Assembly (NCBI RefSeq): GCF_002979555.1
Contig: NZ_PCOZ01000008.1
Span: 286,304-350,303, forward strand
Source of the DNA: Pseudomonas sp. MYb60
Lineage (GTDB): Bacteria > Pseudomonadota > Gammaproteobacteria > Pseudomonadales > Pseudomonadaceae
DNA: 64,000 bases
Direction of reading: 5' to 3'
Shown here piece after piece: positions 25,370 to 35,047 of this stretch; position 1 is the first letter of the stretch, and every line of letters starts with the position of its first letter. The notes under the pieces were generated by a model. That model did no database searches. It saw nothing but the letters and a program-made list of their open reading frames with translations, and was not told the DNA's origin. A program made the position numbers and the translations under genes.

Positions 25370-28204
25370 TTGGACAAGATCCTGATTCGTGGGGCTAGAA
25401 CCCACAACCTGAAGAACATCGACCTGACCCTGCCCCGGGACAAACTGATCGTCATCACCGGCCTGTCCGGCTCCGGCAAATCGTCCCTGGCGTTCGATAC
25501 GTTGTACGCCGAAGGCCAGCGCCGTTATGTGGAATCGCTGTCGGCCTATGCCCGCCAATTCCTGTCGATGATGGAAAAACCAGACGTCGACACCATTGAA
25601 GGCCTGTCGCCAGCTATTTCCATCGAGCAGAAGTCCACCTCCCACAATCCGCGCTCCACCGTGGGCACCATTACCGAAATCTACGACTACCTGCGCCTGC
25701 TGTATGCGCGTGTCGGTATTCCCCGCTGCCCCGACCACGATATCCCCCTGGAAGCCCAGACCGTCAGCCAGATGGTCGACCTGGTGCTGGCCCAGCCGGA
25801 GGGCGCCAAGCTGATGTTGCTGGCGCCGGTGATTCGCGAGCGCAAGGGTGAACATCTCTCCGTCTTCGAGGAGCTGCGTGCGCAAGGTTTTGTGCGCGCA
25901 CGCATCAACGGCAAGCTCTATGAGCTGGATGAAGCGCCGAAACTCGACAAGCAGAAGAAGCATTCGATTGACGTGGTCGTCGACCGTTTCAAAGTGCGCG
26001 CCGATCTCCAGCAACGCCTGGCCGAATCGTTCGAGACCGCGCTGAAACTGGCGGACGGTATTGCCCTGGTCGCGCCGATGGACGATGAGCCGGGCGAGGA
26101 GATTATCTTCTCTGCGCGCTTTGCCTGCCCGATCTGTGGCCACGCCATCAGCGAGCTGGAACCCAAGCTTTTCTCCTTCAACAACCCGGCCGGTGCCTGC
26201 CCGACCTGCGATGGCCTAGGGGTCAAGCAGTTCTTCGACATCAAGCGCCTGGTCAACGGCGAACTGACGCTGGCCGAGGGCGCGATACGCGGCTGGGACA
26301 GGCGTAACGTCTATTACTTCCAGATGCTCGGGTCGTTGGCCTCGCACTACAAGTTCAGCCTGGAGGTGCCCTTCAACCAGCTGCCGGCCGAGCAGCAGAA
26401 GGTCATCCTGCATGGCAGCGGCTCGCAGAATGTCGACTTCAAGTATTTGAACGACCGTGGCGATATCGTCAAACGCTCCCACCCGTTCGAAGGCATTGTG
26501 CCGAACCTGGAACGTCGCTACCGCGAGACCGAATCGGCCAGCGTGCGCGAAGAACTGGCAAAATTCCTCAGCACCCAACCCTGCCCGGATTGCCGTGGCA
26601 CGCGCCTGCGTCGCGAGGCGCGGCATGTGTGGGTGGGCGAGAAAACATTGCCGGCCGTGACCAACCTGCCGATTGGCGACGCCTGTGAGTACTTCGGTGT
26701 GCTCAAGCTGACAGGGCGTCGTGGCGAAATCGCCGACAAGATCCTCAAGGAAATTCGCGAGCGGCTGCAGTTCCTGGTCAACGTTGGCCTGGACTATCTG
26801 TCGCTGGATCGCAGCGCAGACACCCTCTCCGGTGGCGAGGCGCAGCGCATTCGCCTGGCCAGCCAGATTGGCGCAGGGCTTGTCGGCGTGTTGTACATCC
26901 TCGATGAACCATCGATTGGCTTGCACCAGCGTGACAACGACCGCCTCCTGGGGACGTTGAAGCACCTGCGCGATATCGGCAACACGGTGATTGTGGTCGA
27001 GCACGATGAAGACGCAATTCGCCTGGCGGATTATGTAGTCGACATCGGCCCGGGCGCAGGCGTCCACGGTGGCCATATTGTTGCCGAGGGCACGCCGGCG
27101 GAAGTCATGGCCCATCCCGACTCATTGACCGGCAAGTACTTGTCCGGCCGCGTGAAGATCGAGGTTCCGGCCAAGCGCACGCCGCGCAACAAAAAGCTGG
27201 CATTGCACCTCAAGGGCGCTCGCGGCAACAACTTGCGCAACGTCGACCTGGAGATTCCGATTGGCTTGCTGACCTGCGTGACCGGTGTTTCCGGTTCGGG
27301 CAAGTCGACGCTGATCAACAACACACTGTTCCCCTTGAGTGCCACGGCCTTGAACGGCGCGACCACCCTGGAAGCGGCGGCCCACGACAGCATCAAGGGC
27401 CTTGAGCATCTGGATAAGGTCGTCGATATCGACCAGAGTCCGATTGGCCGCACACCGCGCTCCAACCCGGCAACCTACACCGGGCTGTTCACGCCGATTC
27501 GCGAGTTGTTTGCCGGCGTGCCAGAGTCTCGCTCACGGGGCTACGGGCCGGGTCGGTTCTCGTTCAACGTCAAGGGCGGACGCTGCGAGGCGTGCCAGGG
27601 CGACGGCTTGATCAAGGTGGAGATGCACTTCCTGCCGGACATCTATGTGCCGTGCGACGTGTGCAAGAGCAAGCGTTACAACCGCGAAACCCTTGAGATC
27701 AAATACAAGGGCAAGAGCATCCACGAAACCCTCGAGATGACCATCGAGGAAGCCCGGGTGTTCTTCGATGCGGTGCCGGCACTGGCGCGCAAGCTGCAAA
27801 CGCTGATGGACGTGGGCCTGTCGTATATCAAGCTGGGACAATCGGCGACCACCCTGTCCGGTGGTGAAGCGCAGCGGGTCAAGCTGTCGCGCGAGCTGTC
27901 CAAGCGCGATACCGGCAAGACCCTGTATATCCTTGATGAGCCGACCACCGGCCTGCACTTCGCGGATATCCAGCAGTTGCTGGACGTGCTGCACCGTCTG
28001 CGCGACCACGGCAACACCGTCGTGGTGATCGAGCACAACCTGGACGTGATCAAGACCGCCGACTGGCTGGTGGACCTGGGGCCGGAAGGCGGCTCCAAGG
28101 GTGGCCAGATCATTGCGGTGGGAACGCCGGAGCAGGTCTCGGAAATGTCGCAGTCCCATACCGGTTACTACTTGAAACCATTGCTGGAGCGCGACCGGGC
28201 CTGA
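25370..28204 (+). CDS. uvrA: UvrA, excinuclease ABC subunit A
   Basis: 944 residues, the family length. Two ABC ATPase modules: Walker A GLSGSGKS at residues 31-38 and GVSGSGKST in the second half, with signatures LSGGEAQR in both. Zinc-finger cysteines CPIC...CPTC and CEAC...CDVC are intact. UvrA2B scans DNA for bulky lesions. The start is TTG at 25370 with GAGG five bases upstream, because family similarity begins at LDKILIRGARTHNLKN; upstream in-frame codons belong to the intergenic region. Confidence 0.98.
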   Translation: MDKILIRGARTHNLKNIDLTLPRDKLIVITGLSGSGKSSLAFDTLYAEGQRRYVESLSAYARQFLSMMEKPDVDTIEGLSPAISIEQKSTSHNPRSTVGTITEIYDYLRLLYARVGIPRCPDHDIPLEAQTVSQMVDLVLAQPEGAKLMLLAPVIRERKGEHLSVFEELRAQGFVRARINGKLYELDEAPKLDKQKKHSIDVVVDRFKVRADLQQRLAESFETALKLADGIALVAPMDDEPGEEIIFSARFACPICGHAISELEPKLFSFNNPAGACPTCDGLGVKQFFDIKRLVNGELTLAEGAIRGWDRRNVYYFQMLGSLASHYKFSLEVPFNQLPAEQQKVILHGSGSQNVDFKYLNDRGDIVKRSHPFEGIVPNLERRYRETESASVREELAKFLSTQPCPDCRGTRLRREARHVWVGEKTLPAVTNLPIGDACEYFGVLKLTGRRGEIADKILKEIRERLQFLVNVGLDYLSLDRSADTLSGGEAQRIRLASQIGAGLVGVLYILDEPSIGLHQRDNDRLLGTLKHLRDIGNTVIVVEHDEDAIRLADYVVDIGPGAGVHGGHIVAEGTPAEVMAHPDSLTGKYLSGRVKIEVPAKRTPRNKKLALHLKGARGNNLRNVDLEIPIGLLTCVTGVSGSGKSTLINNTLFPLSATALNGATTLEAAAHDSIKGLEHLDKVVDIDQSPIGRTPRSNPATYTGLFTPIRELFAGVPESRSRGYGPGRFSFNVKGGRCEACQGDGLIKVEMHFLPDIYVPCDVCKSKRYNRETLEIKYKGKSIHETLEMTIEEARVFFDAVPALARKLQTLMDVGLSYIKLGQSATTLSGGEAQRVKLSRELSKRDTGKTLYILDEPTTGLHFADIQQLLDVLHRLRDHGNTVVVIEHNLDVIKTADWLVDLGPEGGSKGGQIIAVGTPEQVSEMSQSHTGYYLKPLLERDRA

Positions 28205-28221
28205 CTTTTTCCGGCCCAATG

Positions 28222-28258
28222 AAAAGCCCCTGTCACTTTACGGTGACAGGGGCTTTTT
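28222..28258. terminator. Bidirectional terminator between uvrA and the ferritin gene
   Basis: 15-base stem AAAAGCCCCTGTCAC and its complement around TTTACG, followed by TTTTT on the plus strand and by a T-run on the minus strand. Confidence 0.92.
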
Positions 28259-28270
28259 CGTAGCCGGAAA

Positions 28271-28735
28271 TCAGAACTGCGATTGCAGGTAATTCTCCAG
28301 GCCGATCAGCTTGATCAGGCCCAACTGCTTTTCCAGCCAGTAGGTGTGATCTTCTTCGGTGTCGTTCAACTGCACGCGCAGGATCTCGCGAGTGACATAG
28401 TCACTGTGCTGCTCGCAGAGCTCAATGCCCTTGCAGAGTGCGGCGCGGACCTTGTACTCGAGGCGCAGGTCGGCAGCGAGCATGTCAGGGACTGTCGCGC
28501 CCACATCCAGGTCGTCGGGACGCATGCGCGGCGTGCCTTCGAGCATCAGGATACGGCGCATCAGTGCGTCGGCGTGCTGTGCCTCTTCTTCCATCTCGTG
28601 ATTGATACGTTCGTAGAGCTCAGTGAAGCCCCAATCTTCGTACATGCGCGAATGGATGAAATATTGGTCACGAGCTGCCAGTTCGCCCGTCAGCAACGTG
28701 TTGAGGTAATCGATTACGTCGGGGTGACCTTGCAT
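28271..28735 (-). CDS. bfr: Bacterioferritin-family ferritin (Bfr/FtnA type)
   Basis: 154 residues. Iron ligands of the ferroxidase centre are present (Glu18, Glu51 and His54 in EEEAQHAD, then Glu and His in DTEEDHTYW). The residue aligned with the haem ligand Met52 of E. coli bacterioferritin is Ala52, so it may not bind haem. The P. aeruginosa orthologue (PA4235) was first called BfrA and later FtnA. The ATG at 28735 fits the family start MQGHP. Upstream of it lies katA, as in P. aeruginosa. Confidence 0.93.
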   Translation of the reverse strand: MQGHPDVIDYLNTLLTGELAARDQYFIHSRMYEDWGFTELYERINHEMEEEAQHADALMRRILMLEGTPRMRPDDLDVGATVPDMLAADLRLEYKVRAALCKGIELCEQHSDYVTREILRVQLNDTEEDHTYWLEKQLGLIKLIGLENYLQSQF

Positions 28736-28851
28736 CGCCCTACATCTCCCTGCTTGAAAGTCTGTAGTTTGAACCATGATGACTCGGAGGTCACGGGATC
28801 AACGGCAGAATAGTGAAGATTTCCTGAGAAAAGTGGCTGAAATAACGCAAA

Positions 28852-28873
28852 AACCGCCCAAATGAGGGCGGTT
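28852..28873 (-). terminator. Terminator downstream of katA
   Basis: Eight-base stem AACCGCCC/GGGCGGTT with loop AAATGA, 18 bases after the katA stop, followed on the minus strand by TTTGCGTTATTT. Confidence 0.75.
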
Positions 28874-28890
28874 CTGCTTATCGTTTAGAG

Positions 28891-30339
28891 TCAGTTAAGC
28901 GATACACCCAGTGCCTTTGCAATTGCTTCTCCATACGCAGCGTCTGCCTTGTAGAAGTGGCCGAGTTGGCGCTGCACAACATCGCTGCTGACACCGGCCA
29001 TTGCACCGGCAATGTTGCTGACGAGCAGCGCTCTTTGCTCGTCGCTCATCAGACGGAACAGTGCACCGGCGTGGCTGTAGTAGTCGGTGTCTTCGCGGTG
29101 ATCGTAACGATCAGCCGCGCCGCTCAGGGCCAGTGCGGGTTCGGCGTATTGCGGCGCTTGCTTCGGTGCATCACTGTAGCTGTTAGGCTCGTAGTTAGGC
29201 GTTGCACCACCGTTGCTGCCGAATGCCATCGAACCGTCACGCTGGTAGCTTTTTACCGGACTGCGTGGGGCGTTTACTGGCAATTGCTGGTGGTTGGTAC
29301 CCACACGGTAGCGGTGAGCATCTGCGTACGCGAATACACGGCCTTGCAGCATGCGGTCAGGAGACAATCCAACACCAGGAACCATATTGCTCGGGCCGAA
29401 CGCGGCTTGCTCAACTTCAGCGAAGTAGTTCTGTGGATTACGGTTGAGTTCCAACTCGCCGACTTCGATCAACGGAAACTCTTTCTGCGACCAGGTTTTG
29501 GTGACGTCGAAAGGATTTTCATAATGAGCATTAGCCTGGGCTTCGGTCATGATCTGGATGCACACGCGCCATTTCGGAAAATCACCGCGCTCGATGGCAC
29601 CAAACAGGTCACGCTGAGCGTAGTCAGGGTCGGTACCGGCCAGCCGCGCCGCTTCAGCCGGTGCGAGGTTCTTGATGCCCTGGTTGGTTTTGTAGTGCCA
29701 CTTGACCCAATGACGCTCGCCCTGAGCATTGATCAGGCTGTAAGTGTGGCTGCCAAAGCCGTGCATGTGGCGATAGCCATCTGGAATGCCTCGGTCCGAA
29801 AACAGAATGGTGACCTGGTGCAACGCCTCTGGGGAGTGCGACCAGAAATCCCACATCATCTGCGCGCTTTTCAAATTGCTTTGCGGCAGGCGCTTCTGGG
29901 TATGGATGAAGTCTGGGAATTTCAACGGGTCGCGAATGAAGAACACCGGCGTGTTATTACCTACGATGTCCCAGTTGCCTTCTTCCGTATAAAACTTCAG
30001 GGCAAAACCGCGTGGATCACGCTCGGTGTCCGCCGAACCACGCTCACCGCCTACGGTGGAGAAGCGCAGGAAGGTTGGGGTTTGCTTACCGATGGCGTCG
30101 AACAACTTGGCACTGGTGTATTGCGTAATGTCTTGCGTGACCGTGAAGGTGCCGTAAGCGCCTGAGCCCTTGGCGTGCACACGACGTTCCGGAATGTTTT
30201 CACGGTTGAAGTGAGCAAGCTTCTCGATCAAATGGAAATCATCGAGTAACAGCGGGCCGCGTGGACCGGCGGATCGGGAGTTCTGATTGTCGGCCACAGG
30301 CGCGCCACTGGCGGTGGTCAGAATTTTGTTTTGGCTCAT
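28891..30339 (-). CDS. katA: Catalase KatA, monofunctional haem catalase
   Basis: 482 residues, a clade 3 small-subunit catalase. Catalytic His55 (RVHAKGSGAYG) and Asn128 (DIVGNNTPVFFIRD) and the proximal Tyr in RVFAYADAHRYRVG are present. It decomposes hydrogen peroxide. The start at 30339 is preferred over 30345 because GAGGA lies eight bases before the former and only two before the latter. The upstream region (30443-30457) has ATAG-N7-CTAA, a possible OxyR half-site only. Confidence 0.97.
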   Translation of the reverse strand: MSQNKILTTASGAPVADNQNSRSAGPRGPLLLDDFHLIEKLAHFNRENIPERRVHAKGSGAYGTFTVTQDITQYTSAKLFDAIGKQTPTFLRFSTVGGERGSADTERDPRGFALKFYTEEGNWDIVGNNTPVFFIRDPLKFPDFIHTQKRLPQSNLKSAQMMWDFWSHSPEALHQVTILFSDRGIPDGYRHMHGFGSHTYSLINAQGERHWVKWHYKTNQGIKNLAPAEAARLAGTDPDYAQRDLFGAIERGDFPKWRVCIQIMTEAQANAHYENPFDVTKTWSQKEFPLIEVGELELNRNPQNYFAEVEQAAFGPSNMVPGVGLSPDRMLQGRVFAYADAHRYRVGTNHQQLPVNAPRSPVKSYQRDGSMAFGSNGGATPNYEPNSYSDAPKQAPQYAEPALALSGAADRYDHREDTDYYSHAGALFRLMSDEQRALLVSNIAGAMAGVSSDVVQRQLGHFYKADAAYGEAIAKALGVSLN

Positions 30340-30530
30340 GTGCATATTCCTCAGGTCGGGCTTGGAACTGCCGGCTAATCGGCTTGGGGGGAGTATCGAT
30401 CATCAATGTGACGCCTACAAATTCATTAAATCGTAAGGGTCAATAGAAAATTACTAACGAGACGCCCGCACCCATAGTGCGATTTGATTCTGAGAGAAGC
30501 TTGTACAAAAACCGCTTTTTCACACGCGCA

Positions 30531-30556
30531 CAAAAAACCGGGCACTAGGCCCGGTT
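30531..30556 (-). terminator. Terminator of the alpha operon after rplQ
   Basis: Eight-base stem AACCGGGC/GCCCGGTT around ACTAG, 20 bases after the rplQ stop, with TTTTTTG following on the minus strand. Confidence 0.92.
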
Positions 30557-30576
30557 CTTCGTTGCAGCTTGACGTC

Positions 30577-30963
30577 TTACTCGGCGCTTACAGCTTCGCC
30601 GGCAGTAGCACGATCAACCAACTCGACGTACGCCATAGGCGCGTTGTCGCCAGCGCGGAAACCGCACTTGAGGATGCGCAGGTAGCCACCCTCACGGGTA
30701 GCGTAACGCTTGCCCAGGTCGTTGAAGAGCTTACCAACGATAGCTTTCGAACGAGTACGGTCGAAAGCCAGACGGCGGTTAGCCAGGCTGTCTGTCTTGG
30801 CCAAAGTGATCAGCGGCTCAGCAACGCGACGCAGTTCTTTAGCTTTCGGCAGTGTAGTTTTGATCAGCTCGTGCTCGAACAGCGACACCGCCATGTTCTG
30901 GAACATGGCCTTGCGGTGCGAGCTGGTACGGCTCAGGTGACGACCACTTTTACGATGACGCAT
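30577..30963 (-). CDS. rplQ: 50S ribosomal protein L17
   Basis: 128 residues. Begins [20 protein letters not shown], the universal L17 start, and includes [18 protein letters not shown]. Sits near the exit tunnel of the large subunit. Last gene of the alpha operon, 41 bases after rpoA and followed by a terminator. Confidence 0.99.
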
Positions 30964-31004
30964 GGTTCATTCCTTACCAAACTCACGTTCGGTGATTACG
31001 ACGA

Positions 31005-32006
31005 TCAGGCAGTCGCCTTGTCGTCCTTCTTAAGACTTGCAGGCGGCCAGTTGTCGAGGCGCATGCCGAGGGACAGACCGCGGGAGGCCAGAACGTCCTT
31101 GATTTCAGTCAAGGATTTCTTGCCCAGGTTCGGAGTCTTCAACAGTTCTACTTCGGTACGCTGAATCAGGTCGCCGATGTAGTAAATGTTTTCCGCCTTA
31201 AGGCAGTTAGCCGAACGTACAGTCAGTTCCAGATCGTCAACCGGGCGAAGCAGGATCGGATCGATCTCGTCTTCCTGCTCGATTACCACTGGTTCGCTGT
31301 CACCTTTGAGGTCGACGAACGCAGCCAACTGCTGTTGCAGGATGGTTGCAGCGCGGCGAATAGCCTCTTCAGGATCCAGAGTACCGTTGGTTTCCAGATC
31401 AATAACCAGCTTGTCCAGGTTAGTACGCTGCTCGACACGGGCGTTTTCCACCACGTATGCGATACGGCGAACCGGGCTGAACGAAGAGTCAAGCTGCAAG
31501 CGACCAATGCTGCGGCTTTCGTCTTCATCGCTCTGACGCGAGTCGGCCGGTTCATAACCACGACCACGAGCTACGGTGAGCTTCATGTTCAGGGCGCCGT
31601 TAGACGCCAGGTTAGCGATTACGTGATCGGGGTTAACGATCTCGACATCATGATCCAGCTGAATATCGGCAGCGGTAACCACCCCCGAACCCTTCTTCGA
31701 CAAGGTCAGCGTAACTTCGTCACGGCCGTGCAGCTTGATAGCCAGACCTTTAAGGTTCAACAGGATTTCAATTACGTCTTCCTGTACACCTTCGATGGCG
31801 CTGTACTCGTGGAGCACACCGTCAATCTCGGCCTCGACTACTGCACAGCCGGGCATTGAGGACAACAGGATGCGGCGCAGCGCGTTGCCCAGGGTGTGGC
31901 CAAAACCACGCTCGAGAGGCTCGAGAGTGATCTTGGCGCGGGTTGGACTGACAACCTGCACATCAATGTGGCGGGGTGTCAGGAACTCATTTACCGAAAT
32001 CTGCAT
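31005..32006 (-). CDS. rpoA: RNA polymerase alpha subunit
   Basis: 333 residues. The N-terminal domain (dimerisation, beta/beta' assembly) runs to about residue 230, with LEPLERGFGHTLGNALRRIL. A flexible acidic linker (VVIEQEDEIDP) follows, then the C-terminal domain (LELTVRSANCLKAENIYYIG, then LGKKSLTEIKDVLASRGL) that binds UP elements and activators. Confidence 0.99.
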   Translation of the reverse strand: MQISVNEFLTPRHIDVQVVSPTRAKITLEPLERGFGHTLGNALRRILLSSMPGCAVVEAEIDGVLHEYSAIEGVQEDVIEILLNLKGLAIKLHGRDEVTLTLSKKGSGVVTAADIQLDHDVEIVNPDHVIANLASNGALNMKLTVARGRGYEPADSRQSDEDESRSIGRLQLDSSFSPVRRIAYVVENARVEQRTNLDKLVIDLETNGTLDPEEAIRRAATILQQQLAAFVDLKGDSEPVVIEQEDEIDPILLRPVDDLELTVRSANCLKAENIYYIGDLIQRTEVELLKTPNLGKKSLTEIKDVLASRGLSLGMRLDNWPPASLKKDDKATA

Positions 32007-32028
32007 GGATGCACCTATTTTCTAGCCC

Positions 32029-32649
32029 TTACTTGGAGTAGAGCTCGACAATCAGGCTTTCGTTGATGTCGGCGGACAGATCACTGCGAGCTGGAACGTT
32101 CTTGAAAACGCCCGACTTCTTCTCAGTGTCTACTTCTACCCATTCTACGCGGCCACGTTGGGCACACAGATCGAGAGCTTGGACAATGCGAAGTTGGTTT
32201 TTAGCTTTCTCGCGAACTGCGACCACGTCACCAGCACGAACCTGGTAGGACGGAACGTTTACGGTCTGACCGTTAACGCTGATCGACTTGTGCGATACCA
32301 GCTGACGGGATTCGGCACGAGTCGAACCAAAGCCCATACGGTATACAACGTTGTCCAGACGGCATTCGAGCAGTTGCAGCAGGTTTTCACCGGTTGCACC
32401 TTTCTTGCCAGCAGCTTCTTTGTAGTAGCCGCTGAACTGACGCTCGAGAACGCCGTAGATACGACGGACCTTCTGCTTTTCACGCAGTTGGGTGCCGTAA
32501 TCGGACTGGCGACCGCGGCGTTGGCCGTGGATACCAGGTGCTGCTTCAATGTTGCACTTCGATTCGATCGCGCGCACGCCGCTCTTCAGGAAGAGATCGG
32601 TGCCTTCGCGACGAGCGAGTTTGCATTTTGGACCAATGTAACGAGCCAT
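32029..32649 (-). CDS. rpsD: 30S ribosomal protein S4
   Basis: 206 residues. Starts MARYIGPKCKLARREGTDLF and carries the S4 RNA-binding domain (RLDNVVYRMGFGSTRAESRQ). The N-terminus has a single Cys in place of the four-Cys zinc form. Primary 16S-binding protein, and in E. coli the repressor of the alpha operon. Confidence 0.99.
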   Translation of the reverse strand: MARYIGPKCKLARREGTDLFLKSGVRAIESKCNIEAAPGIHGQRRGRQSDYGTQLREKQKVRRIYGVLERQFSGYYKEAAGKKGATGENLLQLLECRLDNVVYRMGFGSTRAESRQLVSHKSISVNGQTVNVPSYQVRAGDVVAVREKAKNQLRIVQALDLCAQRGRVEWVEVDTEKKSGVFKNVPARSDLSADINESLIVELYSK

Positions 32650-32667
32650 TCTTTACAATCTCCTGGA

Positions 32668-33057
32668 TTACACGCGGCGCTTCTTCGGCGGACGGCACCC
32701 GTTGTGCGGGATTGGCGTCACGTCGGTGATGCTGGCGATCTTATAGCCACAGCCGTTCAAAGCACGGACAGCAGACTCACGACCTGGACCTGGACCTTTG
32801 ACGTTAACGTCGAGGTTTTTCAGGCCATATTCCAGCGCAGCTTGACCAGCACGTTCAGCAGCTACTTGAGCAGCAAACGGGGTGGACTTGCGGGAACCGC
32901 GGAAACCCGAACCACCAGAGGTAGCCCAAGACAGCGCGTTACCTTGACGGTCGGTGATGGTCACGATGGTGTTGTTAAAAGAAGCATGGATGTGGGCGAT
33001 GCCATCAACCACTGTCTTTTTAACTTTTTTACGAGGACGAGCAGCAGGTTTTGCCAT
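32668..33057 (-). CDS. rpsK: 30S ribosomal protein S11
   Basis: 129 residues; contains GIAHIHASFNNTIVTITDRQ and ends NGCRPPKKRRV as in all S11. Forms part of the mRNA exit platform. Between rpsM and rpsD in the alpha operon. Confidence 0.99.
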   Translation of the reverse strand: MAKPAARPRKKVKKTVVDGIAHIHASFNNTIVTITDRQGNALSWATSGGSGFRGSRKSTPFAAQVAAERAGQAALEYGLKNLDVNVKGPGPGRESAVRALNGCGYKIASITDVTPIPHNGCRPPKKRRV

Positions 33058-33087
33058 GATAATTTTCCTGTCGATTCGCTGGGGCGA

Positions 33088-33444
33088 TTACTTGCGGATC
33101 GGCTTACGCGGACCTTTACGGGTACGCGCGTTAGTCTTGGTACGCTGACCGCGTACTGGAAGACCACGACGATGACGCAGACCGCGATAGCAACCGAGGT
33201 CCATCAAACGCTTGATTTTCATGTTGATTTCGCGACGCAGGTCACCTTCAGTGGTGAACTTCGCCACTTCGCCACGCAGCTGTTCAATCTGCTCGTCGCT
33301 CAGATCCTTGATCTTAGCAGCTGGGTTTACCCCAGCAACTGCGCAAATTTTCTGCGCAGTAGTGCGACCAACACCATAGATGTAGGTCAGCGAGATAACA
33401 GTGTGCTTGTTATCTGGAATGTTAACGCCTGCAATACGGGCCAT
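33088..33444 (-). CDS. rpsM: 30S ribosomal protein S13
   Basis: 118 residues; starts MARIAGVNIPDNKHTVISLT and ends in the basic tail RTRKGPRKPIRK that contacts the P-site tRNA. First gene of the alpha operon. Upstream (33504-33532) lies a strong promoter; the leader is about 55 bases, shorter than the E. coli S4-binding pseudoknot leader. Confidence 0.99.
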   Translation of the reverse strand: MARIAGVNIPDNKHTVISLTYIYGVGRTTAQKICAVAGVNPAAKIKDLSDEQIEQLRGEVAKFTTEGDLRREINMKIKRLMDLGCYRGLRHRRGLPVRGQRTKTNARTRKGPRKPIRK

Positions 33445-33503
33445 TCAGTGGGACTCCAATTGACAGCTACCTACGCCCCGGAAGCCAAGAAATAGGGCGC
33501 GAG

Positions 33504-33532
33504 ATAATATCGCTGTAATAACAAATAATCAA
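33504..33532 (-). promoter_or_regulatory. Alpha operon (rpsM) promoter
   Basis: On the minus strand: -35 TTGATT (33527-33532), a 17-base spacer and -10 TATTAT (33504-33509). The -35 starts right at the foot of the rpmJ terminator hairpin. Predicted from sequence only. Confidence 0.75.
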
Positions 33533-33556
33533 CCCGGCAGCGCACTAGCTGCCGGG
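33533..33556 (-). terminator. Terminator of the spc operon after rpmJ
   Basis: Perfect nine-base stem CCCGGCAGC/GCTGCCGGG with a six-base loop, 17 bases past the rpmJ stop. The following minus-strand TTGATTATTTG is T-rich and doubles as the -35 of the alpha promoter; some read-through is likely. Confidence 0.75.
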
Positions 33557-33573
33557 CTTCAAGCGGATCACAC

Positions 33574-33690
33574 TCAGCCTTGGCGCTGTTTGTGACGCGG
33601 TTCCGCGCTGCAAATTACTCGAACAACACCTTCGCGGCGAATAATCTTGCAGTTACGGCACAGCTTTTTCACCGATGCACGAACTTTCAT
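33574..33690 (-). CDS. rpmJ: 50S ribosomal protein L36
   Basis: 38 residues: [20 protein letters not shown], then [12 protein letters not shown]. Zinc-binding Cys11, Cys14, Cys27 and His33 are present, so this is the zinc (C+) paralogue. Last gene of the spc operon, 28 bases after secY. Confidence 0.98.
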
Positions 33691-33718
33691 CACCAACTCC
33701 TCGAACCTTATGGGGTAC

Positions 33719-35047
33719 TCAGCGCAACATGCCGCTGCCGTAGCCCTTCAGGTTGGCTTTCTTCATCAGGGATTCGTACTGGTGCGAAACGAGGTGCGAT
33801 TGTACTTGGGACATGAAGTCCATCACAACCACGACGACGATCAGCAACGAGGTCCCGCCAAGGTAGAACGGAACGTTTGCTGCAACCACCAGGAACTGGG
33901 GCAGCAAGCACACGGCCGTCATATATAGAGCACCGAACAGGGTCAAACGAGTCAGAACGCCATCAATGTAGCGCGCAGACTGCTCACCTGGACGGATGCC
34001 CGGAATAAAGGCACCGGACTTCTTCAGGTTTTCCGCTACGTCTTTCGGATTGAACATCAACGCCGTATAGAAGAAGCAGAAGAAAATAATCCCTGCACTA
34101 AACAGCAGAATATTCAACGGCTGACCAGGAGCGATCGACTGAGAGAGGTCCTGCAGCCAGCCCATATTTTCAGACTGACCAAACCAGGTACCCAACGAAG
34201 CCGGGAACAGCAAAATGCTGCTCGCGAAAATTGCCGGAATAACACCGGCCATATTCACTTTCAGCGGCAAGTGGCTGGTCTGCGCAGCAAAAACCTTGCG
34301 GCCCTGCTGACGCTTGGCGTAGTGAACAGCAATACGACGCTGGCCACGCTCAATGAACACCACAAAACCGATAATCGCTACTGCCAGCAAACCGATAGCA
34401 ACCAGGGCGAAGATATTGATATCACCCTGACGCGCAGACTCGAAAGACTGCCCGATTGCTCTCGGAAGACCGGCAACGATACCCGCGAAAATCAACATCG
34501 AGATACCGTTGCCAACACCACGCTCAGTAATCTGCTCACCCAGCCACATCATGAACATCGCACCAGCCACAAAAGTGGATACCGCGACGAAATGGAAGCC
34601 AAAGTCACCAGTGAACGCAACGCCCTGCCCTGCCAGGCCAACGGACATGCCGATAGCTTGAACCAGGGCGAGGACGACAGTGCCGTAGCGGGTGTACTGG
34701 CTAATCTTGCGACGGCCAGCTTCACCTTCCTTCTTCAACTGCTCCAGCTGCGGGCTGACGGCGGTCATCAGTTGCATGATGATCGATGCCGAGATGTACG
34801 GCATGATCCCCAGTGCAAAAATGCTCATCCGTTCCAGCGCGCCGCCGGAAAACATGTTGAACAAGCTAAGAATGGTCCCCTCATTCTGTCGAAACAGGTC
34901 TGCGAGTCGGTCCGGGTTGATACCTGGAACCGGGATGTGTGCGCCTATTCGGTAGACGATAATCGCCAGGAACAGAAAACGCAGACGAGCCCAAAGTTCA
35001 GACATACCGCCTTTGCCGAGCGCTGAGAGAGCACCTTGCTTAGCCAT
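33719..35047 (-). CDS. secY: SecY, protein translocase channel
   Basis: 442 residues with ten membrane segments (start [31 protein letters not shown] after TM1; plug region [20 protein letters not shown]). Forms the SecYEG channel with SecE (60461-60829). The ATG directly abuts the rplO stop. Confidence 0.99.

Noticed and set aside
30443..30457. OxyR site upstream of katA
   Set aside because: Only one ATAG-N7-CTA half is visible; the remaining two quarter-sites are missing, so it is not listed as a feature.
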